This document shows, one piece after another, positions 30,417-42,915 of a stretch of DNA of 64,000 bases. The stretch is from assembly GCA_014803855.1 (NCBI GenBank), contig JAAVAX010000006.1, forward strand, positions 125,779 to 189,778. Reading direction: 5' to 3'. This DNA is from Mycoplasma sp. Lineage in GTDB: Bacteria > Bacillota_I > Bacilli_A > Mycoplasmatales > Metamycoplasmataceae. How positions within the stretch are numbered: position 1 is the stretch's first letter; each line of letters begins with the position of its first letter. The position numbers were made by a program, and so were the translations under genes. Under the pieces are notes generated by a model. The model saw only the letters and a list, made by a program, of their open reading frames with translations, was not told where the DNA came from and did not search any database.

Positions 30417-30447
30417 AAAAATATCTCACTTAGGAGATATTTTTTTT
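30417..30447. terminator. bidirectional rho-independent terminator
   Basis: aatatctc pairs with gagatatt around a 6-nt loop, with A run before and eight T after, so it can stop the plus-strand membrane-protein transcript and, less well, the smc transcript on the other strand (smc stop codon overlaps its edge). Confidence 0.75.
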
Positions 30448-33385
30448 ATTCATTTTCATTAAAACTATTTACTAATTCTTTAGCTTTTGCTAATTCAACA
30501 CTAAAGAATGAAGTTACACCACGTTTTTGCATTGTTGCACCAAATAATGAATCAACTCTAGACATTGTTCCATGACGGTGAGTAATTACAATAAATTGAG
30601 TATCTTTTTTTAATTTTTGCAAGAACTCAGCAAATCTTACAACATTAGCTTCATCAAGAGCTGCTTCTACTTCATCTAAAATACATAGTGGTAATGGTTT
30701 AGCTTTTATGATTGCAAATAATAATGATATTGCAATTAAAGATTTTTCTCCACCTGAAAATAATTTTAGATTTTGTACAGATTTTCCTGGTGGTTGAGCT
30801 TTAATATCAACTCCAGACTCTAATGGATCATTTGGATCTACTAAGAATATTCTTGCTTCACCACCACCAAACATTTCTCTAAAGACATTATTAAATTCTT
30901 TATTAACAATATCCATAGTATCATTAATTCTTGTGATAATGATTTTATCCATCTCAGAGATTGCTTCATTAATAATTTTTTTAGCTTCTTCTAATTCAAC
31001 TTTATCTTTATAAATATCATCATGTCTAGTTTTAATTTCTTGATACATTTGAATAGCATCTAAATTAACATTACCTAGTTCAGAAATTTCTGTTTTTAAT
31101 GTGGACACAATATGTCTTGCTTCATCAACAGGGATATTTAATCTAAATTGTTCTCTTGCAGAATCAAAAGTTAATTGATAGTGTTCAGATAAACGTTTAG
31201 TTGCATCATTGATATAGAAATCAGCTTTAGTTTTTTCTGTAGCTTTATCAGAAAATGATTCAATAATTAAACGTAATGATTTTTCAAAATCTTTTTTTGA
31301 TACTTGAATTTGATTAATGTCATTAATCAATTTCTCTAGTTTATCTTTTTTAGATTTTATTGTTGCAGTTAATATTGATTTTTTACTTCTTGATTCATTT
31401 AATTCAGTATCTAATGATTGAATATTTTTTTCATCAAATTTTTCATTTGAATTTGATTCATATTCTATTTTCAGTGAAGAGAATTTTTCTTTTAAACTAA
31501 CCAATTTTTCATTATTTTTTACAAATTCAATAGTCACTTGATCAATGAATGATTGTCTTTCACCTTTTAAGCTTTCTAATTTAGAAATATCCTGATTAGC
31601 AAGAACAACAATTTCTTCTAATTGAGGAATAATTTTTTTAATTTGTTCAATTTGATTTTCAATGCCTAGGATATTTGATGTTTGTTTTGTACCACCGGTC
31701 ATAATACCACCAGGTCTAATAAGATCACCATCTAATGAAACTACCAAATATTTTTTATCAACAATATGAGATATTTCATTTGCAACATTAATGTCTTCTA
31801 CCACAATAACATTACCTAATAAAAAATCAACAAGAACATTAAATTTACTATCAATACTTACTAAATCAGAAGCAATTCCAATAAATCCAGGTTGAGATTT
31901 GATTCTAACTAAATATTCAGATTTAATTTCTTTAGGACTAATAGATGATAAAGGAATAAATGTAGCTCTTCCTCCATCATTATTTTTTAGGAATTCAATA
32001 ATTTTTACAGCAACATTAGAATCATCAACAACAATATGTTGAACAGCATTTTGTAAAATTGAATCCATTGCTGAAATGTATTTTTCAGGTATTTGTATTA
32101 AATCTGCAACTGTACCATGCATTTTATTTTTAAATAAAGAAGCATTATCTAGGACAGTTTTGGTACCTTTAAATAAATTAGATTTAGAATCTTTGTAATC
32201 ATTTAATACATCTAATTTTGATCTAGCTTTCATTAATTTTGTTTTAGAAGAATTTTCTCTCATTCTTAATTCAGCAATTTGCATTTCAATTTTTTCAATT
32301 TCTCTTCTCTTATTAGCTAAATCATTTGAAGTATCTTCTTTTCATTTTTCAGAATAGTTAATTTGTGATGATAAAGATTCTAATTCCTTTTTAATTGCAG
32401 CTATACGTTCTTTTGTAGCTGAAGAAATTTGACCAGAAATAATCATTTCTCTTCTCACTTCTTCATTTTTAAATTGAACTTCAAGGTTGTGTAGCTTTTC
32501 ATTGATATTATCTAACTCTTTTGTTAATTCAATTACTTCATCATCCAATTGTTTTTTATATTCTAAATTATCATCTAATTTTTGTTCATTGATTTGAATT
32601 TTTTGCTCTAAGTCTTCTTTGGTTTCTTGAAAACCATCAATTTCATTTTTTAATATTTCTATTCTTTCCTTATACATTAATAAATCATGAACTAATAATC
32701 CAACTTCAACATCTTTTAGCTCTTGAGATTTAGCAATATATATTTGAGCTTTTTCAGATTGCTTTTCTAATGGTCTTAGTTGTTTTTCTAATTCCTCAAC
32801 TACTGTATTAACTTTATCTAAAGCTTCTGTAGTTTTTTCCAATTTTCTTAATGCTTCTATTTTTCTAGCTTTGTACTTAGAAGTACCAGCAGCATCTTCA
32901 ATTATCCCTCTTCTTTGTTCAGGTGTTGCTTGAGCAATGTCACTAACAGTTCCTTGAGAAATAATAGCCAATGAAGATCTTGATATTCCTGATTCAAAAG
33001 CAATATCTCTAATATCTCTAAATCTTGCTACTTGATCATTAATATAGTAAACATTATTTCCCTTTCCTCTTTCTAAAACTCTAGAAATAGTAAAAGTTTT
33101 GTGTGGAATTGATACTTCACCATCACTATTGTCAAATGTTAATGTAACAATAGACTTATCCATTGGCTTTTCAGTTTTAGAACCTGAAAAAATTACATCT
33201 TCCATTGAATCACCACGTAATGCTTTAGAAGACTGTTCACCTAATACTCATTTTATAGCATCATTAATATTTGATTTACCAGAACCATTAGGTCCAACAA
33301 TTCCAACAACTCCCCCATTAAAAGATAATGAAATTTTATCAGCAAATGATTTAAATCCTTCAGCTTCTACTTTAATTAATTTCAT
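30446..33385 (-). CDS. smc: chromosome partition protein SMC
   Basis: 979 aa, somewhat shorter than the usual 1150-1190. Head: MKLIKVEAEGFKSFADK and Walker A GPNGSGKSN (residues 31-39), Q-loop VLGEQSS; two coiled-coil arms rich in Glu/Lys; the hinge around residues 415-545 (GTVADLIQIPEKYISAMDSIL, LVVSLDGDLIRPGGIMTGG); C-terminal head with LFSGGEKSLIAISLLFAI and LDEVEAALDEANV. Condenses and segregates DNA with ScpA/ScpB, which are not in this window. Three Trp in TGA. A GGGGT ribosome site precedes the start. Confidence 0.97.
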
Positions 33386-33464
33386 GTTTACCCCACAATT
33401 ATTATTGCTTATATTATAAACAATAAAATAAACATATTTTATTTATGGTATTCTTATTTTTAAT

Positions 33465-34349
33465 ATGATTAAATACTCAATTATTATTCCTCATTTTAAT
33501 AGACCAGACATAATTATGAATACCATTAATTCTTTTAAAAAACTAAAAAATAAAGAAATAATCATTGTTGATGATGTTTCTACTGCTGAAAATTTAGAGA
33601 AATTAAAAAATAATATTAATAACATAAGAAAGAAAGAGAACATAATTTTATATTCTTCTAAGGAAAAATTATATCTATCTAAAGCAAGAAATATTGGTCT
33701 TGAACTGTCTAAGGGAGAGTGAATATATTTTATTGATGATGATGATGAAGCAAGAACTAAATTCATAAAATTTTTAAATAAAAACAAACTAAATACAAAA
33801 ATAAATGTATATAGATTTCCTAATATTGAAAAAATAAATGGAAAATTTAAAGGTATGATTTTAAAATATTTTCCATGAAATAATAAATATTCACCACAAG
33901 TTTCAACATTTATGTTCAATAGAAATTTTTTAATTGATAACAATCTAAAATTTAATGAAAATATAAAATATGGTGAGGACCGTTATTTTCAAATGGAATT
34001 AATGAATTTAAATACCAAATTTAAATATAAACATATATTTTCATTTAATTACAATTTATATTTGAGTAATAATTCAATGATGAGAGCAAAAAAAGAAAAT
34101 TGTGAAAACAATCTCATTTGTGTTGATTTAGCACTAAAATCTAAATTTAAAAATAAAAGAGTTTTTTCACTAGAAATGGTTGTTTATGATTGATTTTCAG
34201 TATACAAACAAGGTTTTTACAACGATAAAAAAGAATCACTAAAAATATATAAAGAATATATAAAAAGAATAAATCCTAACTTTGATATTTGATTAAAAAT
34301 GGATAGTGCAGGTAAATTTTTATATTTATATTATTTAATTTGTAAATAA
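33465..34349 (+). CDS. family 2 glycosyltransferase
   Basis: 294 aa with TGA Trp. N-terminal GT-A fold: MIKYSIIIPHFNRPDII, EIIIVDDVS, SKARNIGLELSKGEWIYFIDDDDEA with the Asp-rich metal motif near residue 93, then KYGEDRYFQMEL as the later acidic motif. No membrane segment, so it is a cytoplasmic or peripheral enzyme that adds a sugar to a lipid or surface carbohydrate. Transcribed alone between two minus-strand blocks. Confidence 0.87.
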
Positions 34350-34362
34350 TAAATAAAAATAG

Positions 34363-35799
34363 TTAATCATTTTCAATTACACCTTTTAATTTATTCATAG
34401 AAATTATTGCATATTTAATTCCTTGTAGTCCCTTTGCTGAATTCTTTACTCCACCAAATGGAAAAACATCAGGTCCTCTTGAAGGAGCTCTATTAATATT
34501 AACAGTACCCACTTCTAGATATTTACTAATTCTTTTGGCAGAATCTATATCTTTTGTAAATATTGATGCTTGTAAACCATATTCTGATTTATTATGAATA
34601 TCTATAGCTTCTTCAATATTGTGGTAACTAATGATTGGTAAAACTGGCCCAAATTGTTCTTCTCAAGCAATTCTACAATTTAAATTAACATTGTATAATG
34701 CAATTGGATAAAGAATATTATTTTTTTTCTTTATTTCTTGATTAGTTTTAGCATTATTTTTATATGCATCTAATAATAAATTTAAATTATACTTAATGGA
34801 ATTATCATCAATCATTTCAGTTATATCATAATTACCCAATGCAGCTGAACCAACTGTTAATTTACTTATTTCTTGATCAATATGCTCAACAAGTTCATCT
34901 TTAATTTTTTGATCTACTAAAACACGTTTAATGCCAGTACATCTTTGACCATTATATGAAAAAGAACCAGCAACAATCCTTTTAGCTGTTTCTTTTAAAT
35001 CTGCATCCTTTAAAACAATAGCTGCATCTTTTCCGCCTAATTCAAGAATTACGGGAATAAAAGGATTTTTTTCTGCTATTTTTTTACCTATTTTTGTTGA
35101 GCCTGTAAATGAAATCATATCTATATTTTTATTTTCAATAATATAATCTCCTATTTCAGAACCTTTACCAATTACACAACTTACTTCACCATTAGTAAAC
35201 CCTGCTTTGCATAGAAGTATACTTATGTATGCGCCTAAGCACGAACCTTGTGTAGAAGGTTTATATACAACTGTATTACCAGAAATTAATGCAGGAGCCA
35301 ATTTAGATATTAATAAATTCAACGGATAATTAAATGGACTAATTGCCAGCACCACACCTAAAGGTTCATAAGTAAAATAACCAGTTTTACCTTTAATATT
35401 ATGAATTGATTCATCTATAATTAGTGGATTATTCATTATCTTTTCATATTCAGAAATTGTTTCTCTAATATATTCAACTGTTCTATCAATTTCTTCAATT
35501 GAAGATCTCTTAGATTTTGCTATTTCTCATACCATAAGGTTAGATATTTCATCTCAATTTTCCTTTAGCAAAATAGAAAACTTCAATAATTTTTCTTTTC
35601 TAGAAGCAAAGGAAGTCTCTCTATATCTATAAAATGAATTTTTAGCATGATGGAACACTTCATCAATTTGATCTTTTGTTTTAAGTCTGGGTATAGAACC
35701 AATAATTTGATTGTTTATTGGTGAAACAATATTCAGTACATCATTAAAATCATCAATAATTTTATTTCCAACCAACACTTTAAATAATTTACCTTCCAT
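34363..35799 (-). CDS. gapN: NADP-dependent glyceraldehyde-3-phosphate dehydrogenase (non-phosphorylating)
   Basis: 478-aa aldehyde dehydrogenase. FNYPLNLLISKLAPALISGN, SFTGSTKIGKKIA, VILELGGKDAAIV (general base Glu) and SYNGQRCTGIKRVLV (catalytic Cys) are present; the CTGIKR wording is typical of GapN rather than general ALDHs. It oxidises glyceraldehyde 3-phosphate directly to 3-phosphoglycerate, giving NADPH. Five TGA Trp codons fragment it in standard code. Confidence 0.9.
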
Positions 35800-35864
35800 A
35801 ATAACTAGGCCTCCATATTAGAATATATGCAAATAAATTTTAACTTAAATACTTAATGAACAAA

Positions 35865-37019
35865 TTAACTATTATTTTTAAAGATGATTTTCTCAATATT
35901 ATTTTGAATTGATTTTTCTTCTAATTCACTTAACATATCTAATTCATTTTCTAATTTAATTGCCATTTCTTCATGAGGTTTTGTCACAGGTTTAGTAGGA
36001 GCAAATAATTCACATGTTTCACATGCTTTAATTATTGAAATGGGAAATAAATTAAATTTTTCAGACTTTCTTATTGTTTCAATTTTATCATTAGTCAGAA
36101 GAGGTTGATATACTGGTAATGATGTTTGACTATGAATTATTTTCATTGATTCTAATGTTTGAGAAGCTACTTGACCTAAATTCTCCCCATTAGAAATACC
36201 TAGACAATTGGTTCAGCTTGCAATTGTCTCAGCAATTCGATAAAAACTTCTCCTCATTAATATTATTTTATAACCTTGATTTGATGTTAAACCTATGTAA
36301 TTCATTAAATCAGTATAGTTAAATAAATATAATTTAGATGTTATTTGATATTTAGTTATTTCTTCAACAATTAATTTTAATTTTTTTACTGTTAATTCAT
36401 CAGTATGTGGTGGAGAAATGAAAGCTAAAAAATCAACTTTTACTCCTCTTTTTATCATTTCCAATGCAGCAACTGGAGAATCTATTCCCCCAGACAATAA
36501 ATGAATTGTTTTACCACTTATTCCAACTGGCAAACCACCTAATCCATCAATTTTATTTCAAAATATGTATGAATAATCTTTATGAATTTCAACATTAATT
36601 TCTATGTCAGGATCTTTCACTTTTACAGATAAGTTACTATTTTTATTTAGTAGCAAAGAACCTAAATGATTATTTAATTCTAGAGAATTCATATTAAATT
36701 CTTTTCACTTTCTTCTACAATTTACTTTAAAGAATGAGTATTTATCTAAATCTAAACACAATAATGTTTTTTCTATGGATTCCAATGTAGAAGTAGTCTT
36801 TATAACAGAAGAGAAAGAAGAAATTCCAAATACATAATTTAAATTATTCATATTATCTTCACTATATGGGATAAATAATCTATCTATTTGAATGTCAATA
36901 TCTGAGTGTTTTAGTAAACAAATGTGCTTTATGTTTTGAACTAATTTATTTACAAAATTCATTTTGTTTTTACCTTTTAATGAGAGCTCACCAAATCTAA
37001 TTAATATTTTTTCAAACAT
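35865..37019 (-). CDS. thiI: tRNA 4-thiouridine synthetase ThiI
   Basis: 384 aa. N-terminal ferredoxin-like and THUMP domains (about residues 1-165; [13 protein letters not shown] near the start), then a PP-loop ATPase SGGIDSP at residues 176-182. [18 protein letters not shown] near the C terminus is the family CxxC tail; no rhodanese domain, as in Gram-positive ThiI. Uses sulfur from a cysteine desulfurase, none of which is adjacent. Its ATG overlaps the stop of the EzrA-like gene (TAATG), so the two are translationally coupled. Confidence 0.96.
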
Positions 37020-38776
37020 TAGTTATTTACCTCTATAATACTTTCTATTAGTTTTTTTAATCCAGTCATATATTGACCATCTTTAATTAATTTTTCACTT
37101 TTCAAAACTTTGTCATCATATATATCATTAACTAATCTTTTATATGCATATTCTGTGTTAATTAAACTAAATGATTTTAAAATAACAACTTTTTTTAAGA
37201 CATTATTAATGAAACTCACTATTAATTTAAATAATTCATCAACATGAGTTTTCAAAGTTTTTTCATCATATTTAATATTATCTAAAATGTAAGAATCTAT
37301 TTTTTGTTTGTTTCTTTCAATTGAAAATATATTCTCATCATCTTCTTTTGTTAGTTTAATATTGAATTTCTTAATATCAGATAAACCGGATATATATATT
37401 TTCTTTAATCTATTATATCTCAAACCTTGGCTAATTCCTTCAGTATAAAATGAATCAATTATTTTGTCTAGTTCATTACAAGCATCAACAAAAGAACACA
37501 TTAGCAAAAATACCTTTTTATAATGGTCTTGTTTAGATATATATGAGACATTTTTATTAACCATACTATCAGAATATGTCAAAATTGAAGATAATATAGT
37601 ATTATTTAAATTTTCAATCTCAGATAAATTTGATTTTAAGTTTCAATAAAACATTTTATCAATGTGAACCACACTCTCGCAAGCAGCTTTTAATTCATTA
37701 TATTTATTATTCAATAACCCTAGATATTTTCTAATTTGTTCTAGACCATTTGTTTTAAAAAAACTTCAAGCTCTCAGTTCTTGAGATAGAACTTGAACTA
37801 ACCCGCTTAAACTTTTTAAATATTTTCTTGTTCAAAGATCTGCATTGTGTGTATCTAATTGATAAAAATGTCATTTTGCTTGCATTAATTCATCTTCAAT
37901 ATTTTTTAAATATGTATTTACATTTAAATTATCAAAATTAATATCAAATCTTTCTTTTAATGAATCAATATGTTTTTTAATTTTTAAATAATCATTATTA
38001 TCAAATAAATATTTTTTCAAACTCTTATAGTGATTATCAAAAATTAGTAATTCAAATAACATTTTTTTAAATCTAGCAAAAGAACCAAATGTTTCTTCAT
38101 CTTGCTTAAAATTATTTACACTTTCCTCTGCTTCACCAAGATATGTTTGGATTTTTTGCATTTTATCATTAATATTTTTTACAAAATCATCATTGTTAAT
38201 TTCATTTAATCATTTTGTTATTTTTTCATCAATACTTTTGTAGATTTTTTCATACTCATATTTTTTTCTAGAAAATTCTATTATAGGATTAATGAATTTC
38301 AATGATTCTTCATTAACATTCTTCTTTATATCATTAAGTTTATTTTTTTCTTCTTCTACTTCAAAAACAATTTTTTTACATGAAAAAACTTTTGAATTTT
38401 TTAATCTATCTAATAAATCATTTTTTAATATTTCCAAATTTTTTATTTTTTCTTCAATAGTTATTGTTTGAGATGCAAATTGCTCCTTTTTTTTGTTTAA
38501 ATCATCCATCTTAATGTCATTCAATTTTATTTGATCATTTGGAGAAGAAGTCATTTCTTCAATTAATGTTTTTTCTTGTTCTTGTAGTCTAACATCTACA
38601 GTACGCAAAACAGTTAATGTGTCAATATATGGCTCTTCTTTCAAAAAAATTTCTAATTCATCTAGATACTTTGCATATTTTTTTAGATACAATCATTTTA
38701 ATGCAATAAAAAGTATTATTATTACTATGGGAATAGGTATAAGTGTTGATAATAAAATGGTACCAATTAAATTCAT
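37019..38776 (-). CDS. ezrA: EzrA-like septation ring regulator
   Basis: 585 aa. One N-terminal transmembrane helix (LIGTILLSTLIPIPIVIIILFIALKW from residue 3) and then coiled-coil, highly charged sequence to the end, with spectrin-like helical repeats: the EzrA topology and length (about 560 in Bacillus). In Bacillus, ezrA lies in the same neighbourhood as thiI, which supports the assignment; sequence alone would only say coiled-coil membrane protein. EzrA limits FtsZ ring formation. A TATAAT at 38788-38793 lies 11 nt before the start, implying a near-leaderless message. Confidence 0.65.
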
Positions 38777-39018
38777 AATTATATAAAATTATACTTTTTA
38801 ACTAAACATCTAATTTTAAAAATAATGGAATTAAATACTTGTGTATTAAACACTTAAAAATCACATTAGTAATCATTAGAACATTCTTTTTTAAATTTAC
38901 TTATTCATATTATTTAGATATTAATCATGTGTATCTTTATAATTTTAAAAGATAAACTAAAAAAGTCATTTTATTCAATTGAAATAATTTTAGTAAAAAA
39001 TTATAGTATCATTAAATT
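38777..39018. promoter_or_regulatory. divergent intergenic region, ezrA-like / unknown gene
   Basis: 242 bp. TATAAT for the EzrA-like gene at 38788-38793 (minus) and TATAGT at 39002-39007 (plus) 11 nt before the ATG at 39019. In between is AT-rich sequence with no ORF, tRNA or strong hairpin that I can see. Confidence 0.5.
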
Positions 39019-39915
39019 ATGTCTAAAAATAATAAAAATAAAATTAAATTTGAAGAGCAATTTCCAACATTAGATGGTAAGATAATTTTTTTACAATCTT
39101 TTGACTTGATTAATTTACAAAAAGCAGCAAAAATAGGTAATATATCCGGTTCAAAATTAAAAAACAAGGATGAAGCCATTAAATCTATTTTGTCTTTTGA
39201 TTTAAAAAATAAATTCATTATTTGTAGAAATATTTTTAGTAATTATGAAGAATATTCTAAACACAAAGTTAATGATAATGAAATATTAAGAACAATTGAA
39301 TTTAATGCATATAAGGCTCGCAAGATGAAAAATTCAAAATTCAAAAAAATGAAAAAAATCAAAAATGAATTAACTAATGAGTTAGAAATAGCAAATTGAC
39401 AAAATAATATAGATGATACACTAGATATTAATTATGAAAGTAATTTTAAATCGAGTGATTTAGAAGATAATAGAAACAATCATACTTTAGAGAAAACAAT
39501 TAAGAAAATTTTAATGGATTCTAATTTTAGAAATAGAATAACAAAAACATTTAATTTTAATTCATCTAGGAAAAATTGATTATCCAGATTAGATAAAGAA
39601 CTTAAAAGAGAACAAGAAGAGCACAAAATGAGAATGAATAATATTTGAGAATCATCAAATAAGAGACAAGAACATTTACAAGAGAGATATCTAAAAATTA
39701 TTGCAGAAGAACTTAATTATATGAATATGGTTATGAGTGAATTAATAAAATTAAATACATACAATAGAAAGTTACATTCTAAATACAATTTGTTAACAGA
39801 AGAAAATTTATTTGAGACAACAAAAATTAATTTAAATTCAAAAAATAATATGGAAAAAAATATAAGAACAATTGCAACCACCATTTCATTAAAAATACCT
39901 AAGAAGGAATATTAA
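39019..39915 (+). CDS. hydrophilic protein, unknown
   Basis: 298 aa with TGA Trp codons (ANWQNN, RKNWLS). Strongly Lys, Asn and Glu rich, no membrane segment or signal peptide. The first 75 residues look folded (GKIIFLQSFDLINLQKAAKIG, IKSILSFDLKNKFIICRN); the middle and end are predicted charged helices (RLDKELKREQEEHKMRM), possibly coiled coil. No family recognised. It is followed after 53 bp by the fakA operon with its own -10 box, so it is probably a separate unit. Confidence 0.75.
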
Positions 39916-39948
39916 TTATAGTCTTAAAATCCTAACATTTTATTGTGA

Positions 39949-39954
39949 TATAAT
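39949..39954 (+). promoter_or_regulatory. extended -10 box of asp23-fakA-plsX-rnc operon
   Basis: TGTGATATAAT ends at 39954, 14 nt before the ATG at 39969; no ribosome site, leader about 8 nt. Confidence 0.5.
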
Positions 39955-39968
39955 TAAATATCTAAAAT

Positions 39969-40274
39969 ATGGAAAACAATGCATTAACTAAATTAACTAA
40001 ACAAATAGATCTAATACTAGAAACTATTCCTGGAATTGTTGGTTTTGCTCCAATATTTGATTATGCTGAAAATAATAATAAGACCACATGCAGCATTGTT
40101 GATCATAAAAACAATAATAATTTAGAAATATCTATTGGTATTATTATAAATAGAAATGTTGCTTCAAAGAATTTATCTAATGATATTTATAAAGCAATTA
40201 ATTTTAGTTTCAAGAACAAAAAAAACTTGTATAGTCTAAAAAAATTAAACATATATATAAAAGGGGTTGTGTAA
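39969..40274 (+). CDS. Asp23/Gls24-family protein
   Basis: 101 aa. The fold pattern LTKQIDLILETIPGIVGFAPIFDY, LEISIGIIINRNVASKNLSNDIYKAI, and the closing strand LKKLNIYIKGVV match Asp23/YloU, normally coded directly before the fatty-acid kinase gene as here. Shorter than Bacillus YloU. Its stop lies 1 nt before the fakA start. Function in the family is unclear, but the genetic link to FakA is old. Confidence 0.85.
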   Translation: MENNALTKLTKQIDLILETIPGIVGFAPIFDYAENNNKTTCSIVDHKNNNNLEISIGIIINRNVASKNLSNDIYKAINFSFKNKKNLYSLKKLNIYIKGVV

Positions 40275-40275
40275 A

Positions 40276-41916
40276 ATGGAAACTTTGAAAGTCACTAAAC
40301 TAAAAAAAATTATTGAATCTGCTTCAAACAAATTATTTAATAATAAAGAGAGAATAGATGCATTAAATGTTTTCCCTGTACCAGATGGTGATACAGGGAC
40401 TAATATGTCTTCTACATTTCAAAAAGCTATTCAAATAATTGAAAAGAATGATTTTAAATCAGTGGGTGAATTAATTGAAACAGTATCTAAAAACATGCTA
40501 TTATCTGCAAGGGGAAATAGTGGAGTTATACTATCACAAATATTTAAAGGTTTTTCTAATGCATGATCTTCATTGAATGAATTAACTATAAATGATATTA
40601 TTAAAGGATTTTCAGAAGCTTCTAAAACAGCTTATCAATCTGTTCTAAAACCTATTGAAGGGACCATTTTAACTGTTATTAGGGAAACTGCTGAAGGATT
40701 GGAAAAAATTAAAATAACAAAACACACAACAATGAGCAAAGTATTTGAATTTGCAGTTCAATATGCAAAAAAATCTCTTGAAAACACACCAAATCTCTTA
40801 CCAGTATTAAAAGAAGTCGGTGTTGTTGATTCTGGTGGTGAAGGTTTATTAATGATATTGGAAGGTATGAAATCATCTATTGATGGTTATGATATTGAAA
40901 TTGATTTAAATTCAACTAAACCTTTATCTGTTGTTTCTAATACTGAAGTTTATTCAGGTGAATTTGGATATTGTACTGAATTGATTATCAAGATAGAGAA
41001 TGTAGAAAAATTTGTAAAAGACAAATTTGTTTCACAAATTGAAAAACTTGGTAATTCTATGGTCATAGTTAATGATGGTAATTTGTTAAAATTACACATT
41101 CACACTATTCATCCAGGTAAAGTTCTAAACACTGGTCAAAAAATTGGTGAATTCATGAGTGTTAAAGTTGAAAATATGACTGAGCAAGCAAACAATACCA
41201 AATCAAATGTTGAAGGTATTAAAAATTATGAAATGACTAGAGTTCAACCTACCAAAAAAAATGGAGTAATATCATGTAATGCTGGTTCTGGGTTCATTAA
41301 CATTATGAAAGAGTTAGAGTGTGATTACATTATTGAGGGTGGACAATCAAATAATCCTTCTGCTCAAGACATTATTGAAGCTATTGATATTGTAAATGCT
41401 GAAAATATTATTATCTTACCTAACAACTCTAATATTATTCTTGCTGCTCAACAAGCATCAAAAATTAAATCTGATAGAAATATACAAATTATTCCAACTA
41501 AATCTCAAGTTGAAGGTATTACAGCAATAATGAATTATTCATCTGAATTAGATGTAGAAGATAACTTACAAGAAATTGAACAAAGCTTAAAAAATTTAAC
41601 TGTTGGTGAAATAACTCAAGCTATTAAAGATACTAAAATAGATAATGTGAAAATTAAATTAGGTTCATATTTAATGATGATGAATCACAAAATTATTGGA
41701 ACCAAAAAAGATGCAATTTCAGCTTCAAAAAGTTTAATTGACAAAATGATTAAAGCTAATAAAAAATGTCAATTATTAGTTATTTATTATGGAAATAATG
41801 TATCTGAATTAGATGCTAAAGAAATTGAAAAATATGTTTTAAGTAAATATGATGTAGAAGTTCAAATTCAAAATGGTGATCAATATATTTATGATTATAT
41901 GTTTGGATTGGAGTAG
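40276..41916 (+). CDS. fakA: fatty acid kinase catalytic subunit FakA
   Basis: 546 aa. DhaL-type kinase domain at the N terminus with PVPDGDTGTNMSSTF (Mg-ATP aspartates, residues 34-48) and ARGNSGVILSQI; a second conserved EVGVVDSGGEGLLMILEG; then the YloV C-terminal domain ending DQYIYDYMFGLE. Phosphorylates fatty acids bound by FakB proteins to acyl-phosphate for PlsY/PlsX. Start ATG at 40276 preferred over a TTG at 40267 that lies inside the preceding gene. Followed by plsX after 3 nt. Confidence 0.95.
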
Positions 41917-41919
41917 ATA

Positions 41920-42912
41920 ATGGAAAAAACTATCATATTTGATGTAATGGGTAATGATAATGGGGTTAAAGCTGCATGTTTAGCCGCATATGATTTTGTT
42001 CATGCAAATATTGAGTATAAATTAATCCTTGTAGGAGATCAAAATGAAATTAAAAAATATTGTTCTGAAAATGAGCAAATAAAAATATTTCATAATCCTA
42101 ATACTGTTTCTAAATCAACTGAAGATTTACTTGATTCATACAAAGAGGATAACTCAATGAATAGTGCTCTTAAACTATTAAAAGAACAAAAAGGTGCTGC
42201 TGTTTTATCTTCTGGAGATAGTGGCAAATACTTAGCTTCATCAATAATGATAGTAAAAAGATTACCAAACATAACTAGACCTGCCTTTATGTCTATAATT
42301 CCCACTATTCATCCAAGTAAAAAATTTATTTTATTGGATGAAGGTGCTAATTTAAATACTAATGAAGAATACCTTATTCAATGAGCTAAATTAGGTGCAT
42401 CATTTTCAAAAAGTATTTTAAATGTAACTAGTCCAAAAGTTTCAATTTTAAATATAGGTACAGAATCATACAAAGGATTTGATTATCATAAAAAGGCTAA
42501 TCAAATATTGAGATCATCTAATTTAAAATTTGAGTATCAAGGTTTTATTGAATCAAGATATTTACTTGAAGGAAAAGCTGATGTTGTTGTAGCTGATGGG
42601 TATAGTGGAAATATTGCATTAAAATCATTAGAAGGAACTGTTTTATCATTTACTAAATTATTAAAATCTAAAATAAATAAGAATTTTTGGAGAAAATTTT
42701 GTGCTTTTTTAATGCGTGGAGCTTTTAAAGAAGTAAAAGAACAATTGGATTATAGAAATGTTGGAGCTGCTTGAATACTAGGTGTTAATGGTATTGTTAT
42801 TAAAGCACATGGTAATAGTGATGTTAAGGCTTATATTGGAGCGTTAAATCAAATTAAATCAGCCATTGAGTCAAATGCTCTGGAAGAATTTAAAAAATCA
42901 TTGGAAAAATAA
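41920..42912 (+). CDS. plsX: phosphate acyltransferase PlsX
   Basis: 330 aa with TGA Trp. IIFDVMGNDNGVKAACLAA at the N terminus, SGDSGKYLASSIMIVKRL, RPAFMSIIPT, and VADGYSGNIALKSLEG are PlsX motifs. Converts between acyl-ACP and acyl-phosphate; with FakA it links scavenged fatty acids to phospholipid synthesis. Second metabolic gene of the operon, 3 nt before rnc. Confidence 0.95.
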
Positions 42913-42915
42913 AGA

